The notes under the pieces: model-generated | Seen by the model: the letters and a program-made list of their open reading frames with translations, nothing else | What the model was told of the DNA's origin: nothing | The model's database searches: none | Source: Actinomycetes bacterium | Lineage (GTDB): Bacteria; Bacillota_I; Bacilli_A; RF39; UBA660 | Direction: 5' to 3' | Length of the DNA stretch: 5,751 bases | Assembly (NCBI GenBank): GCA_021152765.1 | Contig: JAGKUT010000131.1 | Location: 1-5,751, forward strand | Translations under genes and position numbers: made by a program | Shown here: one piece after another, positions 5,751 through 5,751 of the stretch | How positions within the stretch are numbered: the first letter of the stretch is position 1 | Layout of the letters: the number at the start of each line of letters is the position of its first letter

Positions 5751-5751
5751 A

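Overview
The window is an AT-rich stretch of bacterial chromosome in which every gene is read from the minus strand. It carries part of a division and cell-wall (dcw) cluster. The Bacillus-like order murG-murB-ftsQ/divIB-ftsA-ftsZ, Bacillota-type proteins (FtsZ ending in IPTFLR, lspA, a prepilin peptidase), strong AGGAGG-type ribosome sites and very low GC suggest an uncultured low-GC Bacillota. It could be a gut lineage near the walled relatives of Mollicutes (RF39-like). That placement is inference; no rRNA or other marker is present. Tryptophan is TGG throughout and no gene has an internal TGA, so the standard bacterial code fits.

Layout in the direction of transcription, from high to low coordinates. 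(1) 5750-5439: C-terminal part of a type IV prepilin peptidase with the GGGD active-site motif, cut by the window edge. (2) 5367-5183: a short broken pseudopilin gene whose N-terminal signal, membrane helix and C-terminal motif lie in three different frames, followed by a terminator. (3) 5130-5101: promoter for the murG operon. (4) 5072-3996: intact murG. (5) 3992-3219: murB, normal up to about residue 246 and then cut off. (6) 3255-2704: the POTRA and beta domains of FtsQ/DivIB without start codon, cytoplasmic tail or membrane helix. The end of murB and the start of ftsQ appear to be missing, with the remnants joined at about 3250-3257. (7) A weak terminator and then an ftsA promoter (2682-2654). 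(8) 2626-1394: ftsA with a GTG start. (9) 1393-326: ftsZ, starting immediately after the ftsA stop. (10) A strong terminator at 327-305 overlapping the ftsZ stop. (11) 265-1: the first 88 codons of lspA, cut by the window edge.

How the parts work together: MurB makes UDP-MurNAc and MurG completes lipid II, both for peptidoglycan synthesis. FtsQ/DivIB belongs to the divisome. FtsA tethers FtsZ filaments to the membrane, and its partner site, the C-terminal peptide of FtsZ, is intact. LspA processes lipoproteins, and the peptidase would process pseudopilins. I see no tRNA, rRNA, CRISPR array, insertion sequence or phage gene, and no clear new system. The most notable points are the murB-ftsQ deletion junction (real or an assembly error), the decayed pseudopilin, and an altered phosphate-2 loop in FtsA.
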